Shown here in pieces: positions 26,369 to 35,695 of a stretch of DNA of 41,787 bases (positions are counted from its first letter, which is position 1; each line of letters starts with the position of its first letter). The position numbers and the translations under genes were made by a program. Below the pieces are notes generated by a model that was not told the DNA's origin, ran no database searches, and saw only the letters and a list, made by a program, of their open reading frames with translations. Origin of the DNA: Limousia pullorum (GTDB lineage Bacteria > Bacillota > Clostridia > Oscillospirales > Acutalibacteraceae); contig DVNG01000104.1 in assembly GCA_018714545.1 (NCBI GenBank), positions 1-41,787 on the forward strand, read 5' to 3'.

Positions 26369-26998
26369 TCAATCCATATATATATTATATTTTCTCTCGT
26401 GGTCAAGTGTTGTAGGTCTGCCGTGGCCCGGGTAAACTCTACAGTTTCCGTCAATAGCTTTAATTTTTCCAAGAGATTTTAAAAGCATATTCATATCTCC
26501 TGTAGGCAAATCTGTTCTTCCAACTGACTCACAGAAAAGCGTATCTCCTGAAATCAGATTATCTTCAAATAAAAGGCAAATTGAACCTGCTGTATGACCA
26601 GGAGTAAGCATAATTTTAATATCGGTATTTCCAAGCTTAATAATACTGCCGTCATCAACAAGCATATCGGGAACTATTTTTTCCATACCCTTTGGCGGCA
26701 AAAAGCTGCTTGAAAGGTTTATATCATTATCACCAAGGCTTGGTTTCTCCACTCGGCTTATTACAATTTCTGCATTAGTAAGCTCTTTAAGGGGAGCAGT
26801 ACCATAAATATGGTCAAAATGGGCGTGGGTTAAAAATATATATTTTATTTTTGAAAAATCACATTTTAAGCTTTTGAGAATATCAATAATCTCATCTGTT
26901 GCGGGATCAACAACTGCCATTTCACCGGAAATTGTTTCCTCAAGGAGATAACAGTTTGTCGCCAAGTCGCCCAAAGTGAATGCCTTTACATCAATCAT
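26369..26998 (-). CDS. MBL-fold metallo-hydrolase (glyoxalase II-like, YqgX type)
   Basis: 209 residues of the metallo-beta-lactamase fold. The metal motif THAHFDH is at residues 57-63 (His58, His60, Asp62, His63), followed by TPGHTAGS and the final YPGHGRPT. Small soluble members of this type are annotated as hydroxyacylglutathione hydrolases, but Clostridia usually lack glutathione, so the thioester substrate is unknown. Its start overlaps the dtd stop by 4 bases, so it is translated with dtd. Confidence 0.9.
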   Translation of the reverse strand: MIDVKAFTLGDLATNCYLLEETISGEMAVVDPATDEIIDILKSLKCDFSKIKYIFLTHAHFDHIYGTAPLKELTNAEIVISRVEKPSLGDNDINLSSSFLPPKGMEKIVPDMLVDDGSIIKLGNTDIKIMLTPGHTAGSICLLFEDNLISGDTLFCESVGRTDLPTGDMNMLLKSLGKIKAIDGNCRVYPGHGRPTTLDHERKYNIYMD

Positions 26999-27450
26999 TT
27001 TATCAGCTCCTTTGAATCTATGGTTATTGTCACAGGTCCGTCATTTAGCAGTTCAACCTTCATATCTGCGCCGAATACTCCCTTTTCAACCTTTTTAACA
27101 CCATTGGCTTTAAGCTCACTGCAAAAAAGTTCATAAAGGGGTTCCGCTGTTTCCGGTCTTGCGGCGTTTATGAAATTAGGTCTTCTGCCTTTCCTGCAAT
27201 CTGCGCAAAGGGTGAAATTGGATATAACCAAAGTTTCACCCTCTACATCCTCAAGAGAAAGGTTCATTTTGTCGTTTTCATCTGTAAAAATCCTCAATCC
27301 GGATATTTTTGCGGCGAGAACCGCCGCATCTTTATCCGTATCCTGAGAATTTACTCCAAGTAAAATTAAAAATCCTTTATTTATCTGCCCCTTAATCTCA
27401 CCGTCAACGGTTACAGAGGCATTGCTGACCCTTTGAAGTACAGCCAACAT
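26995..27450 (-). CDS. dtd: D-aminoacyl-tRNA deacylase
   Basis: 151 residues. It begins [18 protein letters not shown] and has the cis-Pro NDGPVTI motif at the C-terminus, plus the tRNA-side segment [12 protein letters not shown]. It frees tRNA from mischarged D-amino acids or glycine. The usual SQFT motif reads SNFT here, a conservative change. It lies 20 bases after relA and overlaps the MBL gene by 4 bases; the order relA-dtd-mbl-hemZ is conserved in Clostridia. Confidence 0.95.
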   Translation of the reverse strand: MLAVLQRVSNASVTVDGEIKGQINKGFLILLGVNSQDTDKDAAVLAAKISGLRIFTDENDKMNLSLEDVEGETLVISNFTLCADCRKGRRPNFINAARPETAEPLYELFCSELKANGVKKVEKGVFGADMKVELLNDGPVTITIDSKELIK

Positions 27451-27470
27451 TAAAAATCATCCTTTAAATA

Positions 27471-29684
27471 TTATTTTCTTGTAATTGATATTGTTCCGTT
27501 GATGTTGGAAAGTCTTGCCACAATAGAGTTAATATGGTCAATGCTCTTAACATCTATGGTAAATGTTATGATTGCTCTGCCGTCATTCAGTTCATGTGAA
27601 TTTAGGCTGTGTATGGACAAATGCATTGCTGAAATATGCACAGCCAAATCTGCAAGATATCCTGTTCTGCCGTCGCAGAGAATTTCAATAGTTCCGTGGA
27701 ATGTATCCTTTACGCTGTCGCTCCACCTTGCTTCTACCCATCTTTCAGGCTCTTCAGTCTTTGAAATGTCCTTAGGCACGTTGGTGCAGCTGCATTTATG
27801 GATTGATACACCGTAACCACGTGTTATAAATCCGATTATATCGTCGCCCGGAAGAGGATTACAGCATTTTGAAAGCTTAATCAAAACATCGTCCATGCCC
27901 TCAACAATAATTCCGGAGCTGATTTTCTTTTTCTTTTCCGGCTGTTTTTCGAGAATTTCGTTTATGTTATCCTCTTCGGTTTTCTTATACTTTTTAGAGT
28001 ATTCCTCTTTTATTCTCGGCATAAGCCTCCAAAGCTGTATGCCTCCGTATCCTATTGCAGCATAGAAATCATCCATTGTATTGCAATGCTGCTTCACCAT
28101 CATCTTTGCGAAAAATTCCGGAAGTTCTTTTTCCGGTATATACATCATATTCTTTCGGAATTCCTTTTCAAGCTCTGCTTTTCCTTCAAGAATATTTTCA
28201 TCTCTTTTTTCATGCTTAAACCAATTTCTTATCTTGGTTCTTGCCTGAGAAGTTTTTACAATTTTCAGCCAGTCTCTTTTTGGACCGCTTCCCTCTTTTT
28301 GTGTGAGAATTTCAATTATCTCACCGTTCTTAACCTGATAATCAATAGGAACTATCCTTTTATCTGCTTTAGCTCCTATCATGCTGTTTCCTACTCCGGA
28401 ATGTATGGCATAAGCCATATCTATTACAGTTGAGCCGGCAGGAAGTGAAATAACATCACCCTTCGGTGTAAATACATAAACCTCGTTAGGGTCAAGGTCG
28501 TTCTTTATGGTTTTAATAAGGTTTGTGGAGTCGGCTTCCTGAAGCTGACTTTCTATCATCTGTCTTATTTTTTTAAGACTTTCATCAAGGCTGTCGCCTT
28601 TTCTCTTTCCTTTAAGTCCAAGCTTATATTTCCAGTGGGCTGCAATACCGTATTCAGCGGTGTAATGCATTTCCCATGTTCTTATCTGGATTTCAAAAGG
28701 TATTCCTCTTTTATCTATAACGGTTGTGTGCAAGGACTGATACATGTTTGACTTTGGTGTGGAAATATAGTCCTTAAATCTGTTTGGAAGAGGCTGGAAA
28801 AGGTCATGCACAACTCCCAAAACATTGTAACAGTCGTTTACAGTGTCAACAATTACTCTGACTGCATATATATCAAAAATCTGGTCAACCGTCTTGCCTT
28901 GCATATAGGTTTTTCTGTATATACTGTGAACACTCTTAATTCTGCTGCTTACAAAGACATTAGGAATTATCTCCTCGGTTTTCTTTTTGATTTTCTGCGT
29001 TACATCATTCAAAAATTCCTCTCTCTGGTCTGCTGTAAGAGCAAGCTCCTGTTCTATCTCCGCATATCCTACAGGGTCAAGGTAACGAATTGAGTAATCC
29101 TCAAGTTCCTCCTTTACCGCCTTAATACCGAGACGATGAGCAATAGGCGCATACACCTCCATGGTTTCACGGGCTTTATCACGTCTTTTTTGGTCTTTCA
29201 TACACTCCATAGTACGCATATTATGAAGTCTGTCGGCCAGTTTAATGATTATTACCCTTATGTCATTGGACATAGCTATAAGCATTTTTCTGACGTTTTC
29301 CGCCTGCTGTTCCTCTCGGTTGGAATAGGGAATTTTTGATATTTTGGTAACCCCGTCAATGAGGTTTGCAACGGTTTCTCCGAAAAGCTTTGTAACCTCT
29401 TCTATAGTGACCGGTGTATCCTCAACCACATCGTGGAGAAGTGCCGCCACTACCGAATCTGTATCCATTCCCAATTCCACCAAAATACAGGCGACTGATG
29501 TGGGATGTAAAATGTACGGAACTCCCGAAACACGTTTCTGATCCCCGTGAGCTTCATCAGCAAACTTATACGCCTTTTCAATTTTTTCCAAATCATATTG
29601 ATTTCCCTGTGTTATGCTTTTTTCGATTAAAGCTTTTAACTCCTCGAAATCACGATAACAAGCTACTTTGTTAAGTCCACCCAT
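27471..29684 (-). CDS. relA: Bifunctional (p)ppGpp synthetase/hydrolase (Rel)
   Basis: About 737 residues. The HD hydrolase domain (to about 200) contains the HDVVEDTP motif near residue 84. The synthetase domain (about 230-370) has IKSVHSIYRK and the RFKDYIS and NMYQSLHTTV blocks; the RFKD form is typical of bifunctional Rel. TGS (VYVFTPKGDVISLPAGST), a zinc-finger-like region (KCCNPLPGDDIIGF) and a C-terminal ACT domain follow. It makes and degrades the stringent-response alarmone. ATG 29684 and GTG 29687 are both possible starts behind GGAGGTG. Its start overlaps the end of recJ, so the two are coupled. Confidence 0.96.
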   Translation of the reverse strand: MGGLNKVACYRDFEELKALIEKSITQGNQYDLEKIEKAYKFADEAHGDQKRVSGVPYILHPTSVACILVELGMDTDSVVAALLHDVVEDTPVTIEEVTKLFGETVANLIDGVTKISKIPYSNREEQQAENVRKMLIAMSNDIRVIIIKLADRLHNMRTMECMKDQKRRDKARETMEVYAPIAHRLGIKAVKEELEDYSIRYLDPVGYAEIEQELALTADQREEFLNDVTQKIKKKTEEIIPNVFVSSRIKSVHSIYRKTYMQGKTVDQIFDIYAVRVIVDTVNDCYNVLGVVHDLFQPLPNRFKDYISTPKSNMYQSLHTTVIDKRGIPFEIQIRTWEMHYTAEYGIAAHWKYKLGLKGKRKGDSLDESLKKIRQMIESQLQEADSTNLIKTIKNDLDPNEVYVFTPKGDVISLPAGSTVIDMAYAIHSGVGNSMIGAKADKRIVPIDYQVKNGEIIEILTQKEGSGPKRDWLKIVKTSQARTKIRNWFKHEKRDENILEGKAELEKEFRKNMMYIPEKELPEFFAKMMVKQHCNTMDDFYAAIGYGGIQLWRLMPRIKEEYSKKYKKTEEDNINEILEKQPEKKKKISSGIIVEGMDDVLIKLSKCCNPLPGDDIIGFITRGYGVSIHKCSCTNVPKDISKTEEPERWVEARWSDSVKDTFHGTIEILCDGRTGYLADLAVHISAMHLSIHSLNSHELNDGRAIITFTIDVKSIDHINSIVARLSNINGTISITRK

Positions 29685-31728
29685 CACTACGCACCTCCGA
29701 TAATCTTTTGATGGAAAGGGAATCCGATAAATTCACTTTTCCTTGTATACTGTTAAGATAAATCCTTTCAGATTTATCGCTTCTTTCAATGCTGATAAGA
29801 TTAAGCTCTTTCATCACGTCAAGAATCAGACAAAGCTTTCCGAAAGTTATGCATTTTCCAAGTCCGCAGTACAATATTTCCTTTCCTCCGAAAACACCTC
29901 CCGCTTCCCTTATATATCTATATACCTTAGCAAACTCTTCCCTTGTGGGCATTAAATAGCTAAATGTATTGTCATCAGCCTTTTGTGAGGCCACGAAATT
30001 TTCATATATTCTGTAAGATTTAATAAGCTCGCTGTAATCAAGATTTTCAGGTCTTACATCTACAGCTATTATTGAAACGCTCCCTCCGGAAAATTCGCTT
30101 ATATCAAGCTTAACGGCGAAGTCGGCAACATCTCCTCTTTTAAAAGGAAAATCCTCTTTAGCTGTAAAGAATTTCATTATATTTACTCTTGTGCCGTTCT
30201 TTTCTGTCGTTATTCTAAGATGCTTGTTTTCCGAAAGTGATTTTACATCCACAATTCTCATGGAATAAAGACCAAACACCGGTGTTGGGTTACCTGCACC
30301 GTATGGCTCCAAAACTTGCAGCTGTCTTATAAAGTTTACGTTTATTCCGGCAGGATTAAGCTTGCAGTCAATGTTCAAAGTGTCCATAGGCATTTCATCA
30401 AGGCTTAAAGCATATTGGTTTATGGCCTCTCTGAAATTTTCAACCTGTTCTCTCTTAATACCCAAGCCTACAGCCATTGGATGGCCTCCGCAGTGGGTAA
30501 GATATTCACTGCATGCAAATACAGCGTCACACAGTGAAAATCCGGCAACACTTCTTCCCGAACCCTTGCCCGTATCACCTTCAAAGGTTATAACAATTAC
30601 GGGCTTTCCGAAAAGCTCTTTTATTCTCGCCGCCGCAATTCCGATAACTCCCTGATGCCAGTTATCGGACTCAACCACTATAACCGGCATTGCAAAAATT
30701 CCCGGTCTTTTTTCCTGTTCTTTAAGTATTTCATCTATAATTTCTTTCTCAATAGACTGTCGTTTGTTGTTGTCCTGAGAAAGCTCTTTTGCTATTTCTT
30801 CGGCTTCCTGCATGTCATCAGTCATCAATAGATTTACTGTTTCAAAGGACTCGCCCAGTCTGCCTCCGGCATTTATTCTGGGAACAACCGAAAAAGCAAG
30901 ACTTCCGGCAGTAATCTTTTTTCCTGAAAGTGAGGAAGCTTCTATAAGTGCGTTAATTCCGTAACGCTGAGAATTTCTAATCAAATTCAATCCGTGTTTT
31001 ACGATGGTTCTGTTTTCGCCTCTCAAGGGAACTATATCCCCTATTGTTCCTATTGCGGCAATGTCACAGTAGTTGTCCAGTATTTCTTCTTTGTCCATCT
31101 GTCCCTGTTCCATTGCAAAAATCAATTTTAAGACAACACCAACTCCGGACAGCTCTTTGAACTTTGAGGGACAGTCTGTTCTGTGCAAATCCACCACAGC
31201 CACAGCGTTTGGAATTTCCTCTGAAACAGGCTTATGGTGATCGGTAATGACCACATCCACACCCAGTTCATTTGCCAAGTCCACCTGCTTATGGGCGGCA
31301 ATGCCGTTATCTACGGTTATTATAAGGTTTGCGCCTTTTTCATGTATTTTTCTTACCGCATCGTCGTTCATTCCGTAGCCTTCGTTTTCCCTTGATGGTA
31401 TATAGTAGAAAACGTCGGCTCCCACTGTTTCCAGATAAGTACAAAGCAACGCAGTGGAGGACACTCCGTCTGCGTCGTAATCACCGTAAACACATATTTT
31501 CTCATAGTTATCCAAGGCACTGTTGATTCGCTCCACAGCTTTATCCATATCCACTGCGTCAAATGGATTTTCAAACCCCGTATCATCTGATAAAAATTCC
31601 ATGATGCTTTCCTTTGTATTGAAGCCTCTTATCATGAGAATATAAACAATAAAAGGAGGCAGTCCGCACTGAGCAGACAGCATTTCTGCCGCCTTTCTGT
31701 CTGCACTTGCAACAAGCCAGTTTTTCAT
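29671..31728 (-). CDS. recJ: Single-stranded-DNA-specific exonuclease RecJ
   Basis: 685 residues. DHH-family motifs are present: DYDADG at 83-88, VITVDNGI, ITDHHKP and the DHHA1 GGHPMAVGL near residue 420. It degrades single-stranded DNA 5' to 3' in mismatch, base-excision and recombinational repair. It is shorter than B. subtilis RecJ (about 786), mainly at the C-terminal end. AGGAGG precedes the ATG and a perfect -35 box lies upstream. In many Clostridia an apt gene separates recJ from relA; here the two genes overlap. Confidence 0.95.
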   Translation of the reverse strand: MKNWLVASADRKAAEMLSAQCGLPPFIVYILMIRGFNTKESIMEFLSDDTGFENPFDAVDMDKAVERINSALDNYEKICVYGDYDADGVSSTALLCTYLETVGADVFYYIPSRENEGYGMNDDAVRKIHEKGANLIITVDNGIAAHKQVDLANELGVDVVITDHHKPVSEEIPNAVAVVDLHRTDCPSKFKELSGVGVVLKLIFAMEQGQMDKEEILDNYCDIAAIGTIGDIVPLRGENRTIVKHGLNLIRNSQRYGINALIEASSLSGKKITAGSLAFSVVPRINAGGRLGESFETVNLLMTDDMQEAEEIAKELSQDNNKRQSIEKEIIDEILKEQEKRPGIFAMPVIVVESDNWHQGVIGIAAARIKELFGKPVIVITFEGDTGKGSGRSVAGFSLCDAVFACSEYLTHCGGHPMAVGLGIKREQVENFREAINQYALSLDEMPMDTLNIDCKLNPAGINVNFIRQLQVLEPYGAGNPTPVFGLYSMRIVDVKSLSENKHLRITTEKNGTRVNIMKFFTAKEDFPFKRGDVADFAVKLDISEFSGGSVSIIAVDVRPENLDYSELIKSYRIYENFVASQKADDNTFSYLMPTREEFAKVYRYIREAGGVFGGKEILYCGLGKCITFGKLCLILDVMKELNLISIERSDKSERIYLNSIQGKVNLSDSLSIKRLSEVRSDGWT

Positions 31729-31766
31729 GTGGACACCTCCTGAAAATCTAAATGTATAATATATCT

Positions 31767-31795
31767 ATTTTATTCTTTTTTCACACGTTTGTCAA
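31767..31795 (-). promoter_or_regulatory. Strong sigma-A promoter for recJ-relA and downstream genes
   Basis: TTGACA (31790-31795), a 17-base spacer and TAAAAT (31767-31772) on the minus strand, about 40 bases before recJ and right after the recN stop. Confidence 0.8.
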
Positions 31796-31802
31796 AACAA
31801 AT

Positions 31803-33467
31803 TTACAAATTTTTGCCTTCTTCAATAAGTTTTTTAGCGTGTTCCAATGCCGTTCCGCCTACTTCAGCACCTCCGATTAGTGCGGCAAGGGATTTTATGC
31901 GGTTTTCATCGTCAAGCTTTGTAACCTCAGTATATGTTCTTTCGCCGTCTGTTGACTTTTTGATAAGGAAATGTATGTCTGCAAGGGCGGCAATCTGAGG
32001 CTGGTGAGTAACACAGATAACCTGTCTGTTTTTTGAAACCTGTTTCAGCTTCATTCCAACTTTCTGGGAAGCTGAACCGGAAATACCTGTGTCAACCTCG
32101 TCAAAAATCAATGTGCCGGTGATATCGTTCTTTGAAAGTACGGTTTTTATCGCCAGCATCATTCTTGAAAGTTCGCCGCCTGAGGCAATCTTTGAAACCG
32201 GCTTCGGCGGTTCACCCGGGTTTGAGGATATCAAAAATTCAACCTTATCCCAGCCCTTATCATTGAGGGGAACTTTCTCCACTGAAACCTCTATTCTTAC
32301 GCCTTTCATATTCAAAAAGGCAAGCTCTTTTTCCACCTCTTCCTTGAAAATTTTACCGGCTGCTATTCTCTTTTCCGTGAGCTTTTCCGCTGTTTTGGTA
32401 ACCTTTTCAAGGGCTATATCATAATTTTTCTGAGCTTCTTTTCTGGTGTTTTCAAAATTTTCCAGCTGGAAAAGCCTTTCTTCCGACTTTTCCAGAAAAG
32501 CAATCATTTCTTCTTCGCTTTCTCCGTATTTTCTTCTGAGCCTGTAAAGCAGGTCCAATCTTTCTTCAATTTCATTTAATCTGTAGGGGTCAATATCTGC
32601 GTCATCTATAAGAGCTTCTATATCCTCGGAAATGCTCCTCAACTCGTAATAAACGTCTGTAAGTCTTGAGGAAAGCTTTTCAGCCTCCGGCATGTAGCCG
32701 CTGACTACGGAAAGCTGTGAAGAAGCTTCGTCTGCAAGCTCGCAGGCTCCTTTAAAATCTCTGCCGTCAAGCATCATTTTTGAGTCAGCCAAAGCGTCCC
32801 TTATTTTTTCGCTGTTGCTAAGCTTAATTTTTTCCGCTGTAAGCTCGTCAAATTCCCCTATTCTGAGCTGAGCGTTTCTCAGCTCCTCAACCTGATATGT
32901 GAGAATGTCCGTCTCCCTCATTCGCTGGGCTTCGTCAGTCACATTCTCCTCAAGTATTCTTTTATACTCTTTATATTTATCAAATTCTTCTTTATACTGT
33001 TTCAGCAGTTCTTGGTAATCACCCATTGAGTCAAGGTAGCCCAAATGTCTGCTGTCGCTCATAAGCTCGTAGCTTTCGTGCTGACCGTGTATATTTATCA
33101 AAAACGGAGATATGGCTTTTAATACAGACAAAGGAGCCGGCATACCGTTTATACGGCAAGTGCTTCTGCCGCTTGAAAGTATTTCACGTGTTATTATAAG
33201 CTCTTCGTCACAGCTGAAACCGTACTCATTGAGCATTTCCTCACATTCTTTTGGAACCTGAGAAAACTCGCCGGAGACAACTCCCTTTTGACATCCTGTG
33301 CGTATCAAATCTTTGGAGGCTCTGCCGCCTATTACGCAGTTTATTGAATCAATAACGATACTTTTTCCCGCTCCGGTTTCACCGGTCATTATATTAAAGC
33401 CTTTTTCAAACTCAATTGCGGTCTTTTCAATAACTGCAATGTTTTCGATGTATAATGTGTCAAGCAC
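31803..33467 (-). CDS. recN: DNA repair protein RecN
   Basis: 554 residues of the SMC-like ATPase family. Walker A GETGAGKS is at residues 29-36, a long central coiled coil runs about 150-370, the ABC signature KIASGGELSRMMLAIK follows, and Walker B is TLIFDEVDTGISG. It gathers DNA ends at double-strand breaks. The start is a GTG at 33467, after AGGAGTG. It lies 30 bases after argR, the usual argR-recN order of Firmicutes. Confidence 0.97.
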   Translation of the reverse strand: MLDTLYIENIAVIEKTAIEFEKGFNIMTGETGAGKSIVIDSINCVIGGRASKDLIRTGCQKGVVSGEFSQVPKECEEMLNEYGFSCDEELIITREILSSGRSTCRINGMPAPLSVLKAISPFLINIHGQHESYELMSDSRHLGYLDSMGDYQELLKQYKEEFDKYKEYKRILEENVTDEAQRMRETDILTYQVEELRNAQLRIGEFDELTAEKIKLSNSEKIRDALADSKMMLDGRDFKGACELADEASSQLSVVSGYMPEAEKLSSRLTDVYYELRSISEDIEALIDDADIDPYRLNEIEERLDLLYRLRRKYGESEEEMIAFLEKSEERLFQLENFENTRKEAQKNYDIALEKVTKTAEKLTEKRIAAGKIFKEEVEKELAFLNMKGVRIEVSVEKVPLNDKGWDKVEFLISSNPGEPPKPVSKIASGGELSRMMLAIKTVLSKNDITGTLIFDEVDTGISGSASQKVGMKLKQVSKNRQVICVTHQPQIAALADIHFLIKKSTDGERTYTEVTKLDDENRIKSLAALIGGAEVGGTALEHAKKLIEEGKNL

Positions 33468-33497
33468 GATAAATCACTCCTGCTATGGATTTTATCC

Positions 33498-33947
33498 TCA
33501 GCCGTTATATTTTTTAAGTTCCGCCGCCAAGCTTTGAGCCGCTTCGTTTGAACGGCAGGCAACAAAAATTGTGTCATCGCCGGCAATGCTTCCCAAAATG
33601 GAATCAAACTTCATTGTATCAAATCCAACGCACACCGCCTGCGCCATACCTGTTGATGTCTTTATAACAACAAGGTTTCCGGCATAGTCCACGCTGGTGA
33701 CGGAATTTCCAAATAGACTTTGAAAATTATTTTTTATATCCACAATATTTGAAACGCCGGCGGTATATTTATACCTGCCGTCGTGGGTCATGGTCTTTAA
33801 AAGTCTAAGCTCTTTTATATCCCTTGAAACCGTGGCCTGTGTTACATCAAAACCACTGCTGCGCAAATATTTCAGCAGTTCTTCCTGGGTTTCAATGGAA
33901 TGTTCGTTTATAAGCTTTAGTATCCTTTCATGTCGTCTGTTTTTCAT
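33498..33947 (-). CDS. argR: Arginine repressor ArgR/AhrC
   Basis: 149 residues. The winged helix-turn-helix domain has QATVSRDIKELRLL (Ser41, Arg42, Asp43). The C-terminal hexamerisation and arginine-binding domain has GSIAGDDT at 119-126 and Asp110. It represses arginine synthesis and activates catabolism with arginine as co-repressor. It lies 2 bases after nadK and before recN. No arg genes are in this window. Confidence 0.97.
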   Translation of the reverse strand: MKNRRHERILKLINEHSIETQEELLKYLRSSGFDVTQATVSRDIKELRLLKTMTHDGRYKYTAGVSNIVDIKNNFQSLFGNSVTSVDYAGNLVVIKTSTGMAQAVCVGFDTMKFDSILGSIAGDDTIFVACRSNEAAQSLAAELKKYNG

Positions 33948-33949
33948 TG

Positions 33950-34822
33950 TTATTCACTCCTGGGCAGTTTCTCTTTTAAAAGCCTGTAAAAATTTTTATC
34001 TTTCAGGTGTATCATGGACAGATACACACTTGAACATTTCACCGTTATTATATCATCGTCTAAAATTTCTTCAGATTCCTGTCCGTCAATGGTTAAAAAA
34101 CCGGTGCTGTTGTCGGGGGAATGTACTTTTATTGAGAGCTGCGCTTTGTCTGACAACACCACAGACCTTGAAAACAGAGAGTAAGGACACAGAGGCGTCA
34201 TTATCAGACAGCTCATATTTGGGTCCACTATAGGTCCTCCGGCAGAAAGTGAATAAGCTGTAGAACCTGTAGGAGTTGAAAACAACACTCCGTCGCCTCT
34301 GTAGCAACAGAAGTTTTCCCCGTTTAAGGAAACTTCCATATCTATTATCCTTGAAAGGCCCTCTCTTGAGATAACCGCATCGTTTACTGCGATAAAAGTT
34401 TTTTCACGGTCACCTTTCTTTACGCATACATCAAGGAGCATCCTTTTCTCTGTATTATAATCGGATACAATTATTTTTTTAAGTTCTGAAATCTCGTAGG
34501 TTTCAAGCTCGGCGGCAAAACCCACTCTGCCCACATTTACGCCCACAATAGGTTTTCCTGCCAGAGCGGCGTGCTTTGCCATATGTATTATGGTTCCGTC
34601 GCCTCCAACAGTGACCGCAAAGTCGCACCATCCGGCAAGCAGGCTGTGATTTTCAAAACACTCAACACTTGCCGCAATCTGAGGATCAATAGTTTCCATT
34701 GTTTTCACATTTTGACGGATCATACCTACCTCAACACCGTCATCAGAAAACATTTTGATTATTCGGGCAGCGCATTTTACCGCTTCAATTTTTTTATCGT
34801 TTACTACAAGAGCAAGTTTCAT
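33950..34822 (-). CDS. nadK: NAD kinase
   Basis: 290 residues from the ATG at 34822. GGDGT at 73-77 is the phosphate-binding loop, VNDAVISR the NAD-contact region, and GDGVLFSTPTGSTAYSLSAGGPIV the family core. It phosphorylates NAD to NADP with ATP or polyphosphate. The open frame extends 10 codons upstream into the tlyA end, but AAGGAAG precedes 34822 and homologues begin MKLALV-like. It starts 26 bases after the tlyA stop. Confidence 0.95.
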   Translation of the reverse strand: MKLALVVNDKKIEAVKCAARIIKMFSDDGVEVGMIRQNVKTMETIDPQIAASVECFENHSLLAGWCDFAVTVGGDGTIIHMAKHAALAGKPIVGVNVGRVGFAAELETYEISELKKIIVSDYNTEKRMLLDVCVKKGDREKTFIAVNDAVISREGLSRIIDMEVSLNGENFCCYRGDGVLFSTPTGSTAYSLSAGGPIVDPNMSCLIMTPLCPYSLFSRSVVLSDKAQLSIKVHSPDNSTGFLTIDGQESEEILDDDIITVKCSSVYLSMIHLKDKNFYRLLKEKLPRSE

Positions 34823-34848
34823 CTTATTCTTCCTTTGGTTTGATAAAT

Positions 34849-35649
34849 TCAATCAAGACTTTTGTGTGAAATCTCCACCAGTTCTTCCGCATTTGTCTTT
34901 GCAAAATCCTGAGGGTCCTCACTTTTTCTTATGTGTATAAGGTATTCAATGTTGCCCTGAGGCCCTTTAATAGGTGAAAAATCAGTGTGCAGCACATCAA
35001 ATCCATTGTTAAGACAAAAGTCGTAGATATCTTTCACAACCTCCACATGAACCTTGCTGTCTCTTACAACGCCTTTTTTTCCTACCTTACCTTTTCCCGC
35101 TTCAAACTGCGGCTTAATAAGACAAACCGCCTCGGCGTTTTCTCCCATAAGCTCACGTGCAACCGGAAGCAAAAGCTTTATTGAAATAAATGACACATCC
35201 ATGGAAAAAAAGTCAATAACATCGGGAACTTCTTCCCTTGTGACCTTTCTCATGTTGGTTCTTTCAAGGTTTACTACTCTTTCATCGTTGCGAAGCTTCC
35301 AGGCAAGCTGACCATAGCCCACATCCACTGAATAGACTTTTACCGCTCCGTTTTGAAGCATACAGTCGGTAAATCCACCGGTAGAAGCTCCGATATCCAT
35401 ACATATTTTTCCGCTGAGGTCAAGACCGAACTGCTCCATGGCTTTTTCAAGCTTCAAACCTCCACGGCTTACATATTTAAGTGTCTGACCTCTAAGCTCG
35501 ATACTTGCATTTTCATCGTAAGTATCGCCGCATTTATCGGCCTTTTGATTGTCAACATATATCTGTCCCGCCATGATTACAGCTTTCGCCTTTTCACGGC
35601 TTTCAGCCAAGCCCTTCTCACATACGAGAATATCAAGTCTTTTTTTCAT
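34849..35649 (-). CDS. tlyA: TlyA family rRNA 2'-O-methyltransferase
   Basis: 266 residues. The N-terminal S4 RNA-binding domain (about 1-60) is followed by an FtsJ-like methyltransferase with the SAM motif DIGASTGGFTD at 85-95, the SMDVSFIS segment and the catalytic KPQFEAGKG block. TlyA proteins methylate 16S and 23S rRNA at C1409 and C1920, or only 23S. The older hemolysin name is misleading. It lies between dxs and nadK, the normal order in Firmicutes. Confidence 0.95.
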   Translation of the reverse strand: MKKRLDILVCEKGLAESREKAKAVIMAGQIYVDNQKADKCGDTYDENASIELRGQTLKYVSRGGLKLEKAMEQFGLDLSGKICMDIGASTGGFTDCMLQNGAVKVYSVDVGYGQLAWKLRNDERVVNLERTNMRKVTREEVPDVIDFFSMDVSFISIKLLLPVARELMGENAEAVCLIKPQFEAGKGKVGKKGVVRDSKVHVEVVKDIYDFCLNNGFDVLHTDFSPIKGPQGNIEYLIHIRKSEDPQDFAKTNAEELVEISHKSLD

Positions 35650-35695
35650 ACCCTTTTTTTACTTCCTTTATTCCGGCATTTTCTATATCAGAATT

